A stretch of 64,000 bases of DNA. It comes from Pisolithus tinctorius (lineage: Eukaryota > Basidiomycota > Agaricomycetes > Boletales > Pisolithaceae). The stretch covers positions 558,001-622,000 of the forward strand of contig JANFAH010000024.1 in assembly GCA_024663395.1 (NCBI GenBank), read 5' to 3'. The notes beneath the pieces are model-generated. The model worked only from the letters and a program-made list of their open reading frames with translations. It searched no databases and was not told the origin of the DNA. Both the position numbers and the translations under genes were made by a program. Positions 56,514 to 64,000 of the stretch are shown here, in pieces; within the stretch, counting starts at the first letter, position 1; every line of letters starts with the position of its first letter.

Positions 56514-56689
56514 TGTTGCAATAAATGTGACTGGACAGGGGATTGAACCCTGGACCTCCCAGGTTTCAACCAGGTGCTCTAACCACTGAGCTATTTGGTC
56601 AAGGTATCTTGGCTTACTTGGTGTGGTTTAACCACCAAGTGCTAGTAGGGACCAGCATTGCTGAGTGCTGGAGTATTACACTTGCAACA
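56514..56689 (-). mobile_element. tRNA-bearing TG...CA element, copy 2 (complete)
   Basis: 176 bp. The ends TGTTGCAA and TTGCAACA are an 8-bp inverted repeat, and CCTCC flanks both sides (56509-56513 and 56690-56694). Other copias read ...CACCTCCAGCAG... at this point, so the insertion site is confirmed. TG...CA termini with a 5-bp duplication are what a retroviral-type integrase leaves, so this may be the solo LTR of a miniature LTR element. Confidence 0.85.
56529..56600 (-). tRNA. tRNA-Phe-like gene inside element copy 2
   Basis: 72 nt with the same cloverleaf as 50426-50497 and anticodon loop TTGAAAC (GAA). The anticodon stem reads CCTGG/CTGGG here and pairs less well. The acceptor 3' side is CCAGTC, so this stem is weaker too. 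Confidence 0.5.
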
Positions 56690-56797
56690 CCTCCAACAAT
56701 GCCCTGGAGCTCATTTTAATGCCTGGGATGACTTCCTTTTGATCAGGAAGCAGCCAGATGAGTCCTTGAGCTCTCTCATCGCCAGAATTGAAGATTA

Positions 56798-57087
56798 TGT
56801 TCAGATAACCACAACTTCAGGCCACTGGTGCCCAGTGTAAGAGACTGAAATTGAGCAAAATACTACAGATAACATACCTGGTGCCCAGTGTAAGAGACTG
56901 AAGGAAAATTTCACTGGGCACACAGCTGTAAGTGCGCAAAAATGATAAACAAAGATAAACAATAAACAGAAACAAATCAAGGACACTTAAAGCGAAGCTA
57001 AGTGTCCAATACCAGTCTGAAGGATTAGATAGCAATGTAACAAATAGAGAAATGGAAAGGGAGGTGCACAGGCACCTAAAGTGAACA
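56798..57087 (-). repeat. 3' LTR of copia C4
   Basis: 290 bp, group I; no difference from 61576-61865 seen on reading. A purine tract AGGGGGGAG (minus strand) adjoins it at 57088. Confidence 0.97.
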
Positions 57088-57114
57088 CTCCCCCCTGAAT
57101 GTGCACCTCTGCAC

Positions 57115-60100
57115 TCAAGTGCTCCCCCCTGATGAGCCAAGTCCCAGCATCTTGCAAAACTCGACCACTTTGGTGCGATGTAAAGGTTTGGTGAGGAGAT
57201 CAGCTGCCTGTTCGACTGTAGGGACAAAATCAGGCGAAATAAGCTGTTGCTGGACTGCATCTCTAAGCCAGTAGTAACAAAGGTCCAGTTGCTTCATCCT
57301 GCCATGATGTTCTGGGTTCTTTGCCACTGATATCGCAGATTGGTTGTCTATACGCAAGGAGGACGGGTTTGAGAGCGAAAAGCCAATTTCCTGGAGCAAA
57401 TTTCGCATCCATTTGATCTCCTTCCCAGCTTGGACTGCTGCCATGTACTCTGCCTCTGTGGTGGACAAGGCGACGACTCCCTGCAGCTTTGAAGACCAGG
57501 AAACAGCTCCAGTGCCCATCTTGATCACATAACCACCTGTAGAGCGACCAGTGTCCTTGCAACCACCATGATCTGCATCAGAGAAGGTGGTGAAAGGTTC
57601 AGGGGTTGCAGGATCAGGGGAATAAGTGATAGAGTAGTCCAAAGTCCCCTTTACATAGCGCATAAGGTGCTTCACAGCAAGCCAATGAGCCCAGCCAGGA
57701 TTGGAGTTGAATCTGGCCAGAACTCCGACAGTGTAGGCAATATCTGGGCGAGTAGTGGTGGCTAGGTACATTAAAGCACCTACAGCAGAGAGATAAGGGA
57801 CTTTTCGCATTGTTTCGACTTCTTCAGGAGTCTGGGGAGATTGCTGGCGAGATAGGCGGAGATTGGGTTCCATGGGAGTCGAAATTGGCTTACAGTCAGC
57901 CATTCCAAATCGCTCTAAGATATCTATGCAATACTGGCGCTGAGAGAGCGAAATCGAGCGATTTGAGCGGTCCCTGTCAATTTTGATGCCTAGCAGCTGA
58001 GTGGTAGGACCCAGATCGCGGATTTTGAAGTGTCTGCTCAGCTGAGAGACAAAGGAGTCGATGGCAGCTTCAGACTGCGAAGCAAGGGTCATATCATCGA
58101 CAAAAACAGGGAGAATGATGGTGATGCCATTTTTCGAGTAGATGTAGATGCTGGCATCGGAATATGTCTGTCTGAAGTCAAGGGACTCGAGGACTGAGCG
58201 CATCTTCTTGTTCCAGCGATTTCCGCCCTGTTTGCTGCCATAAATGGCTTTTTGCAGCAGACACACCTGTGATTTGGGGTCTCCTTCTATAAATCCTTCA
58301 GGTTGCGCCATATAAACCTCACAATCCATCTCCCCATTGAGGTAGGCATGAGAGACATCTACAGAGCGCAGATGGAGGTCCTGTAGTGCAGCAAGAGCCA
58401 GGATGACTCTGATTGAGGAGAGGCGAGCTGTAGGGGCAAAAACCTCGAGATAATCAAATCCAGGGCGCTGGTTATATCCCTTGGCGACCAGACGAGCCTT
58501 GTAGCGGTCTATGGAGCCATCAGCATTGCGCTTGACCTTAAATACCCACTTGGAGCCAATAATCTTGCTCCCAGCAGGCCTGGGGACAAGTTTCCAAGTC
58601 CCATTGCTCTGGTGCGCAGCTAACTCCTCTAGGGCTGCTTCTCGCCATTTTTCTGCATCAGGGCGCTTCATGGCCTCAGCATAAGTCAATGGTTCATCAG
58701 GGAGAGCTGCAGACATGGCCAGCTCATCATCACTGTCATCCTCATCAACTACATCATCCAACTGGGCAGGGGAGAGCTTCCACCACTCCCTAGGTTTCTG
58801 TCTTCGCCTTGGAGGCAATCTAGCGCCAATTCCGATGGGACTGGAAGGTCTAGGAGGAGGTGTAGGCGATGGAGTGCGAGGAGGCGGTGGGACGAGCTCT
58901 GGGATAGCTGCTGGAGGCTGAATGGGGTCTGGATCACCTGCTGCAAGGTCATCATCTCCCCCTTGATCCAGGACATCATCAGACTCGCTTTCTGAGTCCA
59001 AGTCTGGTTGGGAATGATAGTAATCAGGGGCAGGTGGCGACCTATTGCTGATCAGAGGTATGGGTGAGATTGTGTGCGAGTTGGGAGCAGCTGGCACAGG
59101 AAGGGAAGGTTTGGGAGGGCGATTAGCCAATGGGAAGTATCTTTCATCAAAGTCAGCCCTTTCTGAGATGATGGTGCGCTTAGAGGTGGGATTATAGAAT
59201 TTCCACCCTTTGTAGCCTTCAGGATATCCAATAAACACACATTTCTCCACATGAGACTCCAGGGGGCGCCTTTTGTCTTTCTGGACATGTACATAGGCAG
59301 TGCAGCCCCAGACTCGAAGGTGGGAGAGGTCTGGCTTGTGTCCATGCCATAGTTCATATGGGGTCGCATTTGGGACAGCTTCAGTGGGACACCTGTTCCA
59401 TACATGGACCAGGGAAGCGAGGCATTCACCCCAGAAAGCTTTGGGGAGTCCAGACTCATCCAGCATCGCAGTAATTCGCTCTGAAAGCACCCTGTTGGCT
59501 CGTTCAGCGACTCCATTCTGCTGAGGGCGATTCCTGACAGTGTGCTGGCGCAGGATGCCGCATTGGGTGGTAAAATCGATGAAGGAGTTGCTCATATACT
59601 CCCCTCCTTTATCATCGCGCAAAATCTTGATTTTTCGTTCGCTCTGGTTCTCTGCAAAGGCCTTGAAGGTCTTAAAGGCTTCGAAGACCTCTGATTTAGC
59701 TTTGATGGGCAGAACAAAGCGATAGTGCGAATAATCATCGATGAATGTGACCCAATATTTGTACCCAGCGAAAGAGGGATGGCCCACAGAGTGTACATCA
59801 CTGTGGACGAGTTCTAGGGGCCTGGAGGCACGAGTAGACGAGCTGGGGAAGGGATTGGCATGCATCTTTCCAGCTAGGCATGGTTCACAGATGGGATCAG
59901 GGGTAGATTTTGACTCAATGGCCATCCCAGTGGCCAGATTTCGATCCAATAGCGACTTAACACCTGCCAGGTGATGGTGAGCGAGCCTCCTGTGCCAGAG
60001 GTCAAGATCCAGTGGGAGAGTGGTTGCTGCAGAGGCATATTGTGTGATGGGAATGGTCTCACCCTCAAGGAAGGCCGAGTTTTGCTCCGAAATTCGCGCA

Positions 60101-61392
60101 ACGAAGAGGGTGTGGCGAGGGCGCTGCCTAAATGCGATCTGCGAAGAATTGATGCTCACAGTGAAGCCCTTATTGCGACAGAGATATAACACAGATAATA
60201 GATTATTGCGCAGGTCAGGGACATGCAGGACATTTGTAAACTCGACAGGACGACGCTTCTGGCCCCCCACTACAGGATGGAAGACTACTGACCCAACTCC
60301 AGCTGAATAGACAATTTTATTGTCTGCTAACTTCACAGGGACGCATTTTTGGCTGTAATTTCGCAGCCAATGGCGATGAGGCGTCATATGAGCAGTGGCG
60401 CCTGTGTCTGCGATCCAAGAAGTGTCAGCATCGAGCTGGAGAGGGCAGAGAAGCGAGGAGGGGTCAGAGGAACGAAGACTTGCATTTCCTGCGAGTTCCA
60501 CTGCTTGTGCGGCATTCTCCTTCTGTGGGGAGGTAGAGGGCGCGGTGCCTGTAGCCTGGGTCGACTGGGACGAGCTGGAGGCTTGATTTGCGGTGTTGGG
60601 AGGCTTTTTATGTCGCTGGCGCTTCTGGGAGAGATAGACAGACTTCGCTTTTGCCAGGTTTTGGCATTTATGGACACAGTGTCCTAGAAATTCGCAAAAC
60701 GAGCAAGGGGTGGAGGTAGGGCACCTGCAATTGCTGGAGGCGCTGAATAGCGCAGTCTCGGATGTAGGGGCTTCAGGGCGTCGTTTTCGCTGTAATTCCT
60801 CAGCCAGGAACGCTTCTTTGAGTTTTTCCTTGTCCAGGGATTGGAAGAGGAGTAAAGAGGATGCAAAATGGGAGTATTCTTCGCCCAAGGAGCGAACCAT
60901 AGCCATACAGACTAGCTCATTATCCAAGTCCTTAATGGTGTAGGGACTGGAGGTGTCTTTGGGACGCAATTCCTGGATTTTAGACATAGAATCTTCAATC
61001 CTAGCAATCAGAGAGCTCAGGGACTCATCTGGTTGCTTTCTAATGGAGAAGAAGTCGTCCCAGGCATTGAAACGAGCACCAGGGCGCTGTTGGAGGTGAA
61101 TAGAGGCGAGGGTTGACCAGATCTGGACAGGATCATCCTGAACAGCCTCCACATGGGTCCTCTGTTCGCTAGAAAGCGCCAGATAAAGCTCTCCAGCTGC
61201 CCTGTCCGCTCTGAGGTCCCATTTAGAGCGAGCTTCGGTTTTGGACTCATCTGGGCGCTTTTCAGAGCCATTAACAATGGTCCAGAGGCCTTTAGTGCGC
61301 AGGAAGGCCTTCATTTCACCTTTCCAGGTGTTGTAGTTCGAAGAGGTGAGTTTTGTGACTGAGAACGACGAGTGGGAGTGTTCTTCAGTCAT
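57115..61392 (-). CDS. Copia C4 Gag-Pol polyprotein (1,425 residues)
   Basis: A single frame starts MTEEHSHSSFSVTKLTSSNY at 61392 and ends ...GSSGGST. Approximate residues: Gag 1-300 with CCHC knuckle CSFCEFLGHCVHKC near 235; protease WIADTGATAHM near 328; integrase zinc finger WHRRLAHHHL ... CEPCLAGK from 465; integrase core DDYSHY near 549, DDKGGEY near 595, and the Glu of NGVAERAN near 628; reverse transcriptase YGSKQGGNRW and LPVFVDDMTL near 1100; RNase H TFSDADHGGC near 1274, TTEAEYMAAV and RIDNQSAISVAKN after it. All catalytic residues I can identify are present. The polyprotein would be cut by its protease inside virus-like particles. No frameshift separates gag from pol, unlike in the gypsies. 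Confidence 0.97.
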   Translation of the reverse strand: MTEEHSHSSFSVTKLTSSNYNTWKGEMKAFLRTKGLWTIVNGSEKRPDESKTEARSKWDLRADRAAGELYLALSSEQRTHVEAVQDDPVQIWSTLASIHLQQRPGARFNAWDDFFSIRKQPDESLSSLIARIEDSMSKIQELRPKDTSSPYTIKDLDNELVCMAMVRSLGEEYSHFASSLLLFQSLDKEKLKEAFLAEELQRKRRPEAPTSETALFSASSNCRCPTSTPCSFCEFLGHCVHKCQNLAKAKSVYLSQKRQRHKKPPNTANQASSSSQSTQATGTAPSTSPQKENAAQAVELAGNASLRSSDPSSLLCPLQLDADTSWIADTGATAHMTPHRHWLRNYSQKCVPVKLADNKIVYSAGVGSVVFHPVVGGQKRRPVEFTNVLHVPDLRNNLLSVLYLCRNKGFTVSINSSQIAFRQRPRHTLFVARISEQNSAFLEGETIPITQYASAATTLPLDLDLWHRRLAHHHLAGVKSLLDRNLATGMAIESKSTPDPICEPCLAGKMHANPFPSSSTRASRPLELVHSDVHSVGHPSFAGYKYWVTFIDDYSHYRFVLPIKAKSEVFEAFKTFKAFAENQSERKIKILRDDKGGEYMSNSFIDFTTQCGILRQHTVRNRPQQNGVAERANRVLSERITAMLDESGLPKAFWGECLASLVHVWNRCPTEAVPNATPYELWHGHKPDLSHLRVWGCTAYVHVQKDKRRPLESHVEKCVFIGYPEGYKGWKFYNPTSKRTIISERADFDERYFPLANRPPKPSLPVPAAPNSHTISPIPLISNRSPPAPDYYHSQPDLDSESESDDVLDQGGDDDLAAGDPDPIQPPAAIPELVPPPPRTPSPTPPPRPSSPIGIGARLPPRRRQKPREWWKLSPAQLDDVVDEDDSDDELAMSAALPDEPLTYAEAMKRPDAEKWREAALEELAAHQSNGTWKLVPRPAGSKIIGSKWVFKVKRNADGSIDRYKARLVAKGYNQRPGFDYLEVFAPTARLSSIRVILALAALQDLHLRSVDVSHAYLNGEMDCEVYMAQPEGFIEGDPKSQVCLLQKAIYGSKQGGNRWNKKMRSVLESLDFRQTYSDASIYIYSKNGITIILPVFVDDMTLASQSEAAIDSFVSQLSRHFKIRDLGPTTQLLGIKIDRDRSNRSISLSQRQYCIDILERFGMADCKPISTPMEPNLRLSRQQSPQTPEEVETMRKVPYLSAVGALMYLATTTRPDIAYTVGVLARFNSNPGWAHWLAVKHLMRYVKGTLDYSITYSPDPATPEPFTTFSDADHGGCKDTGRSTGGYVIKMGTGAVSWSSKLQGVVALSTTEAEYMAAVQAGKEIKWMRNLLQEIGFSLSNPSSLRIDNQSAISVAKNPEHHGRMKQLDLCYYWLRDAVQQQLISPDFVPTVEQAADLLTKPLHRTKVVEFCKMLGLGSSGGST

Positions 61393-61552
61393 GGTAGCGA
61401 GTATGGGGCGAAAGGAGCGATTGGGAGGTGGATGGGGTGAGTCTGGAGGGTGAGAGGGCGAAGAAAAATCGATAGAGCGCGAGAATGTGGTCTGAGGCGG
61501 TCGAGAATTTGCGCAGAGGTGGATGACGTGGCGAATGGCGCGTCGGGAAAGT

Positions 61553-61575
61553 CCTAGAGCGCGGGGCTCATAACC
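61553..61575 (-). promoter_or_regulatory. Copia C4 primer binding site
   Basis: The minus strand reads GGTTATGAGCCCCGCGCTCT and three more bases directly after the 5' LTR, the same as in C1. It is predicted to pair with initiator tRNA-Met anticodon-arm sequence. Confidence 0.7.
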
Positions 61576-61865
61576 TGTTCAGATAACCACAACTTCAGGC
61601 CACTGGTGCCCAGTGTAAGAGACTGAAATTGAGCAAAATACTACAGATAACATACCTGGTGCCCAGTGTAAGAGACTGAAGGAAAATTTCACTGGGCACA
61701 CAGCTGTAAGTGCGCAAAAATGATAAACAAAGATAAACAATAAACAGAAACAAATCAAGGACACTTAAAGCGAAGCTAAGTGTCCAATACCAGTCTGAAG
61801 GATTAGATAGCAATGTAACAAATAGAGAAATGGAAAGGGAGGTGCACAGGCACCTAAAGTGAACA
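61576..61865 (-). repeat. 5' LTR of copia C4
   Basis: 290 bp, TGTTCAGATAACC...AAAGTGAACA on the plus strand. Confidence 0.97.
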
Positions 61866-62411
61866 GATTATATGTCCAGGATCCAAGAACTTTGCCCTAG
61901 GGACACTTCTAAACCCTATTCCATTAAGGACCTGGATAATGAGCTTGTGTGTATGGCTATGGTGCACTCTGTGGGTGAGGAATATTTGCCCATTTTGCAT
62001 CATCACTACCCCTGTTCCACTCCCTGGACAAGGACCCAGCTCCCTCAGTTTGCTCATTTTGTGAGTACCCAGGCCACTGCATCCACAACTGCCAAAACCT
62101 GGAGAGATCCAAGGCATTCTACTGCTCTAGGAAGACTAAGAAGGACAAGAAGGCTGCCAACACTGCAAATCAAGCATCTACCTCATCTGCTTCCTCCCCA
62201 ACAATGGGACAGTGCCAACTACTCCATCATCAAGCCAGAGGCACAACCCAAGTGGTAGAATTCACTGGAAATGCAAGTCTTCGCTTCCCTGACCCCTCCA
62301 CCCTTTTCTGCCCTCTACAACTCAATGCTGATGTCCATTGGATCACAAACTGGGTGCCACTGCTCATATGATGCCCCATTGCCATTGGCTGCAAAATTAC
62401 AGCCCAAGATG

Positions 62412-62592
62412 TGTTCAAACAACCCAAGTTTAAGGCCTTGTGCCCAGTGTCAGAGACTGAAGAGAAAATACACTGGGCACAACACAACTGCTAAGTGCGC
62501 AAAAATGGTAAACAAAGGAAAACAAACAGTCACAACATACCATAACACTGTATAGTGTAGGAATGCGAAGTTAGACCATATTAGTTTAGCAT
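62412..62592 (-). repeat. Copia LTR group II fragment in C5
   Basis: TGTTCAAACAACCC... runs to about ATTAGTTTAGCA and lacks its 5' end. It joins protease-integrase linker sequence with the intervening gag-pol deleted. Confidence 0.75.
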
Positions 62593-62788
62593 ATTATCTC
62601 TGTTGCACCAAGGGCATTACTGTAAGCATCAATTCTTCACAGATGGCACATCCTCTCTTCATTGCATGAATTTCAGACAACAACTTGGCCTTACTGGAGA
62701 GTGAGACTGTTCCCCTCACTGAGTATGCCTCTGCAGCTGCCACTCTGCCCCCAGATTTTGCACTCTGTCCTCGAGTCTCTCAGCTTCA

Positions 62789-62915
62789 TGTTGCAGGTGT
62801 AGTACTCCAGCACTCAGCAATGCTAGTCCCTACTAGCACTTGGTGGTTAAACCACACCAAGGAAGCCAATGAGCAAATAGCTCCAGTGGTTAGAGCACCC
62901 AGTCAAAACCTGGGA
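62789..62915 (+). mobile_element. tRNA-bearing element, copy 3 (3'-truncated)
   Basis: TGTTGCAGGTGTAGTACTCC... matches copy 1 through the D and anticodon arms (GGTTAGAGCACCCAG, CAAAACCTGGGA) and stops before the T arm, where copia reverse transcriptase resumes. A one-base insertion lies in the D arm. Confidence 0.75.
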
Positions 62916-63223
62916 CCTATTCTGATGCCAGCATCTACATATACTCCCAAAACAATGTCATCATCATTCTACCTGTCTTTGTTGATGATATGACTCTCAC
63001 CTTGTGCTCTGCTGAAGCCATCGACTCCTTCATCTCTAAATTAAGGCAGCACTTCAAAATCTGTGACCTGGGCCCTACCACTCAGTTCCTTGGCATCAAA
63101 ATAGAAAGAGATCACCCCAATCGCTTGATTTTCCTTTCTCAGTACCAGTACTGCTTAGATATCCCAGAGCAATTTGGAATGGCTGACTGTAAGCCTATTT
63201 TGACTCCCATGGAGCCCAATCTC

Positions 63224-63459
63224 TGTTACAGTGGTGCCTCTGCACCTCTGTTCACATTCTCATTTATTCTATTGCTATTTGCTACACTAATATGGTCTAA
63301 CTTTGCATTCCTACACTATACAATGTTATGGTATGTTGTGACTGTTTGTTTTCCTTTGTTTACCATTTTTGCGCACTTAGCAGTTGTGTGTACCCAGTGT
63401 GTTTTTCTCTTCAGTCTCTGACACTGGGCACAAGGCCTTAAGGTTGGGTTATTTGAACA
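63224..63459 (+). mobile_element. Solo copia LTR, group II
   Basis: 236 bp, TGTTACAGTGG...TTTGAACA, flanked by ATCTC at 63219-63223 and 63460-63464, inserted in C5 reverse transcriptase. Confidence 0.93.
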
Positions 63460-63523
63460 ATCTCCACCTATCATGCCAGCAATTGCCCCAAACACCTGAA
63501 GAAGTGGAAATGATGTGCACAAT

Positions 63524-63762
63524 TGTTCACATTAGGTGCCTGTGCACCTCAGAATTTGCATTTCACACTTTGTTATATTTCCTGTTGTCCCTACAGACTA
63601 GTATTGGACACTTGGCTTCACTCTAAGTGTCCTTGGTTTGTTTTTGTTTATTGTTTATCTTTGTTTATCATTTTTGCATACTTACTGCTGTGTGCCTGGT
63701 GAAGTTTTCCTTCAGTCTCTTACACTGGGCACTAGTGGCCTGAACTTGTGGTTAAATGAACA
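63524..63762 (+). mobile_element. Solo copia LTR, group I
   Basis: 239 bp, TGTTCACATTAGG...AATGAACA, flanked by ACAAT at 63519-63523 and 63763-63767, inserted in C5 reverse transcriptase. Confidence 0.93.
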
Positions 63763-63908
63763 ACAATACCCTATCTCTCTGCTGTGGGTGATCTCATGTA
63801 CCTAGCCACCACCACTTGCCCAGATATTGCCTACACTGTTGGAGTTCTGGCCAGATTCAACTCCAATCCTGGTTGGGCTCACTGGCTGGCTGTGAAGCAC
63901 CTTATGTG

Positions 63909-64000
63909 TGTTCACATTAGGTGCCTGTGCACCTCATTTTCGCATTTATTACTTTGTTATATGTCCTATTGACCATGCAGATTAGCATTGGACACTTAGC
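63909..64000 (+). mobile_element. Copia LTR group I, cut by the window edge
   Basis: TGTTCACATTAGGTGCCTG... matches the first 92 bp of 49661-49951. Whether it is solo or the 5' LTR of another element cannot be told here. Confidence 0.9.

Larger units (their letters stand above)
56798..61865 (-). mobile_element. Ty1/copia element C4, full length and apparently intact
   Basis: Identical-looking 290-bp LTRs (56798-57087 and 61576-61865) enclose a primer site, leader and an unbroken gag-pol frame. GATTA flanks it at 56793-56797 and 61866-61870. It is inserted in C5 gag, which reads on across it. This is the youngest insertion in the window and the best candidate for an autonomous, active element. 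Confidence 0.97.
56320..63908 (+). pseudogene. Copia C5: decayed host element of many insertions
   Basis: Pieces in order: primer site and leader, gag with a deletion (56420-56795), gag continuing after C4 (61871-62411; IQELCPRDTSKPYSIKDLDN, zinc-knuckle remains), integrase bits (62592-62788; TVPLTEYASAA), reverse transcriptase (62916-63223; LPVFVDDMTL, GMADCKPILTPMEPNL), 63460-63523, and 63763-63908 (YLATTTCPDIAYTVGVLARF). Between them lie two tRNA-bearing elements, copia C4, and four LTRs or LTR fragments. CG-to-TG changes are frequent. No intact frame remains. Confidence 0.88.

Noticed and set aside
57344..61362. Plus-strand frames across copia C4
   Set aside because: Shadows of the intact minus-strand gag-pol.
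1..64000. CRISPR arrays, bacterial operons, rRNA genes
   Set aside because: None seen; gene structure, introns and element types are those of a fungus.

Overview
The window is eukaryotic and consists almost wholly of transposable elements; I found no intact host gene. It looks like a basidiomycete fungus, most likely an Agaricomycete. It holds relics of KDZ and Plavaka transposases, two families of self-priming Ty3/gypsy chromoviruses, Ty1/copia elements with a single gag-pol frame, GT-AG introns of about 50-60 nt, and CpG-specific C-to-T decay of older copies. The species cannot be named from this sequence. All alignments here were made by eye.

Layout. 1-8514: Ty3/gypsy family A copy 1 (minus strand; its 3' end lies off the left edge), split by a 3.37-kb CACTA-like DNA transposon (58-3423) that carries a fragment of a mitochondrial-type Hsp70 gene. 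8515-10717: a foldback element and a degenerate CpG-rich repeat array. 11046-14665: a KDZ transposase relic. 14826-15215 and 21070-21560: two arrays of a 65-bp hairpin repeat, with a Plavaka relic (16363-18130), a divergent copia relic (18131-19681) and a coiled-coil ORF relic between them. 21597-28437: a complete gypsy family C element (TSD ACAAC). 28952-37020: a complete gypsy family A copy 2 (TSD GGAAA) with an antisense accessory gene. 37203-37654: an old family C LTR. 38150-45967: a dead gypsy (B) into which a young copia, C1 (38236-43294, TSD GCATT), is inserted.

45968-64000 is copia on copia. A near-perfect inverted repeat (45968-47932 and 54490-56468) encloses a mosaic of copia fragments (C2) and a 5'-truncated copia with a long open frame (C3). 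To its right an older copia (C5) has been cut up by solo LTRs, by a short tRNA-bearing element, and by the full-length copia C4 (56798-61865, TSD GATTA), which has an uninterrupted 1,425-residue frame and LTRs that look identical.

How the parts work: the gypsies encode Gag, then protease, reverse transcriptase, RNase H and integrase, the last ending in a chromodomain. Both families appear to join gag to pol by -1 frameshifting and to prime cDNA synthesis from their own 5' end. The copias use one gag-pol frame and a primer site complementary to the anticodon arm of initiator tRNA-Met. The most novel items are a 176-bp TG...CA element with a 5-bp target duplication that carries an almost complete tRNA-Phe cloverleaf, the Hsp70-capturing CACTA element, and the inverted duplication bounded by LTRs.
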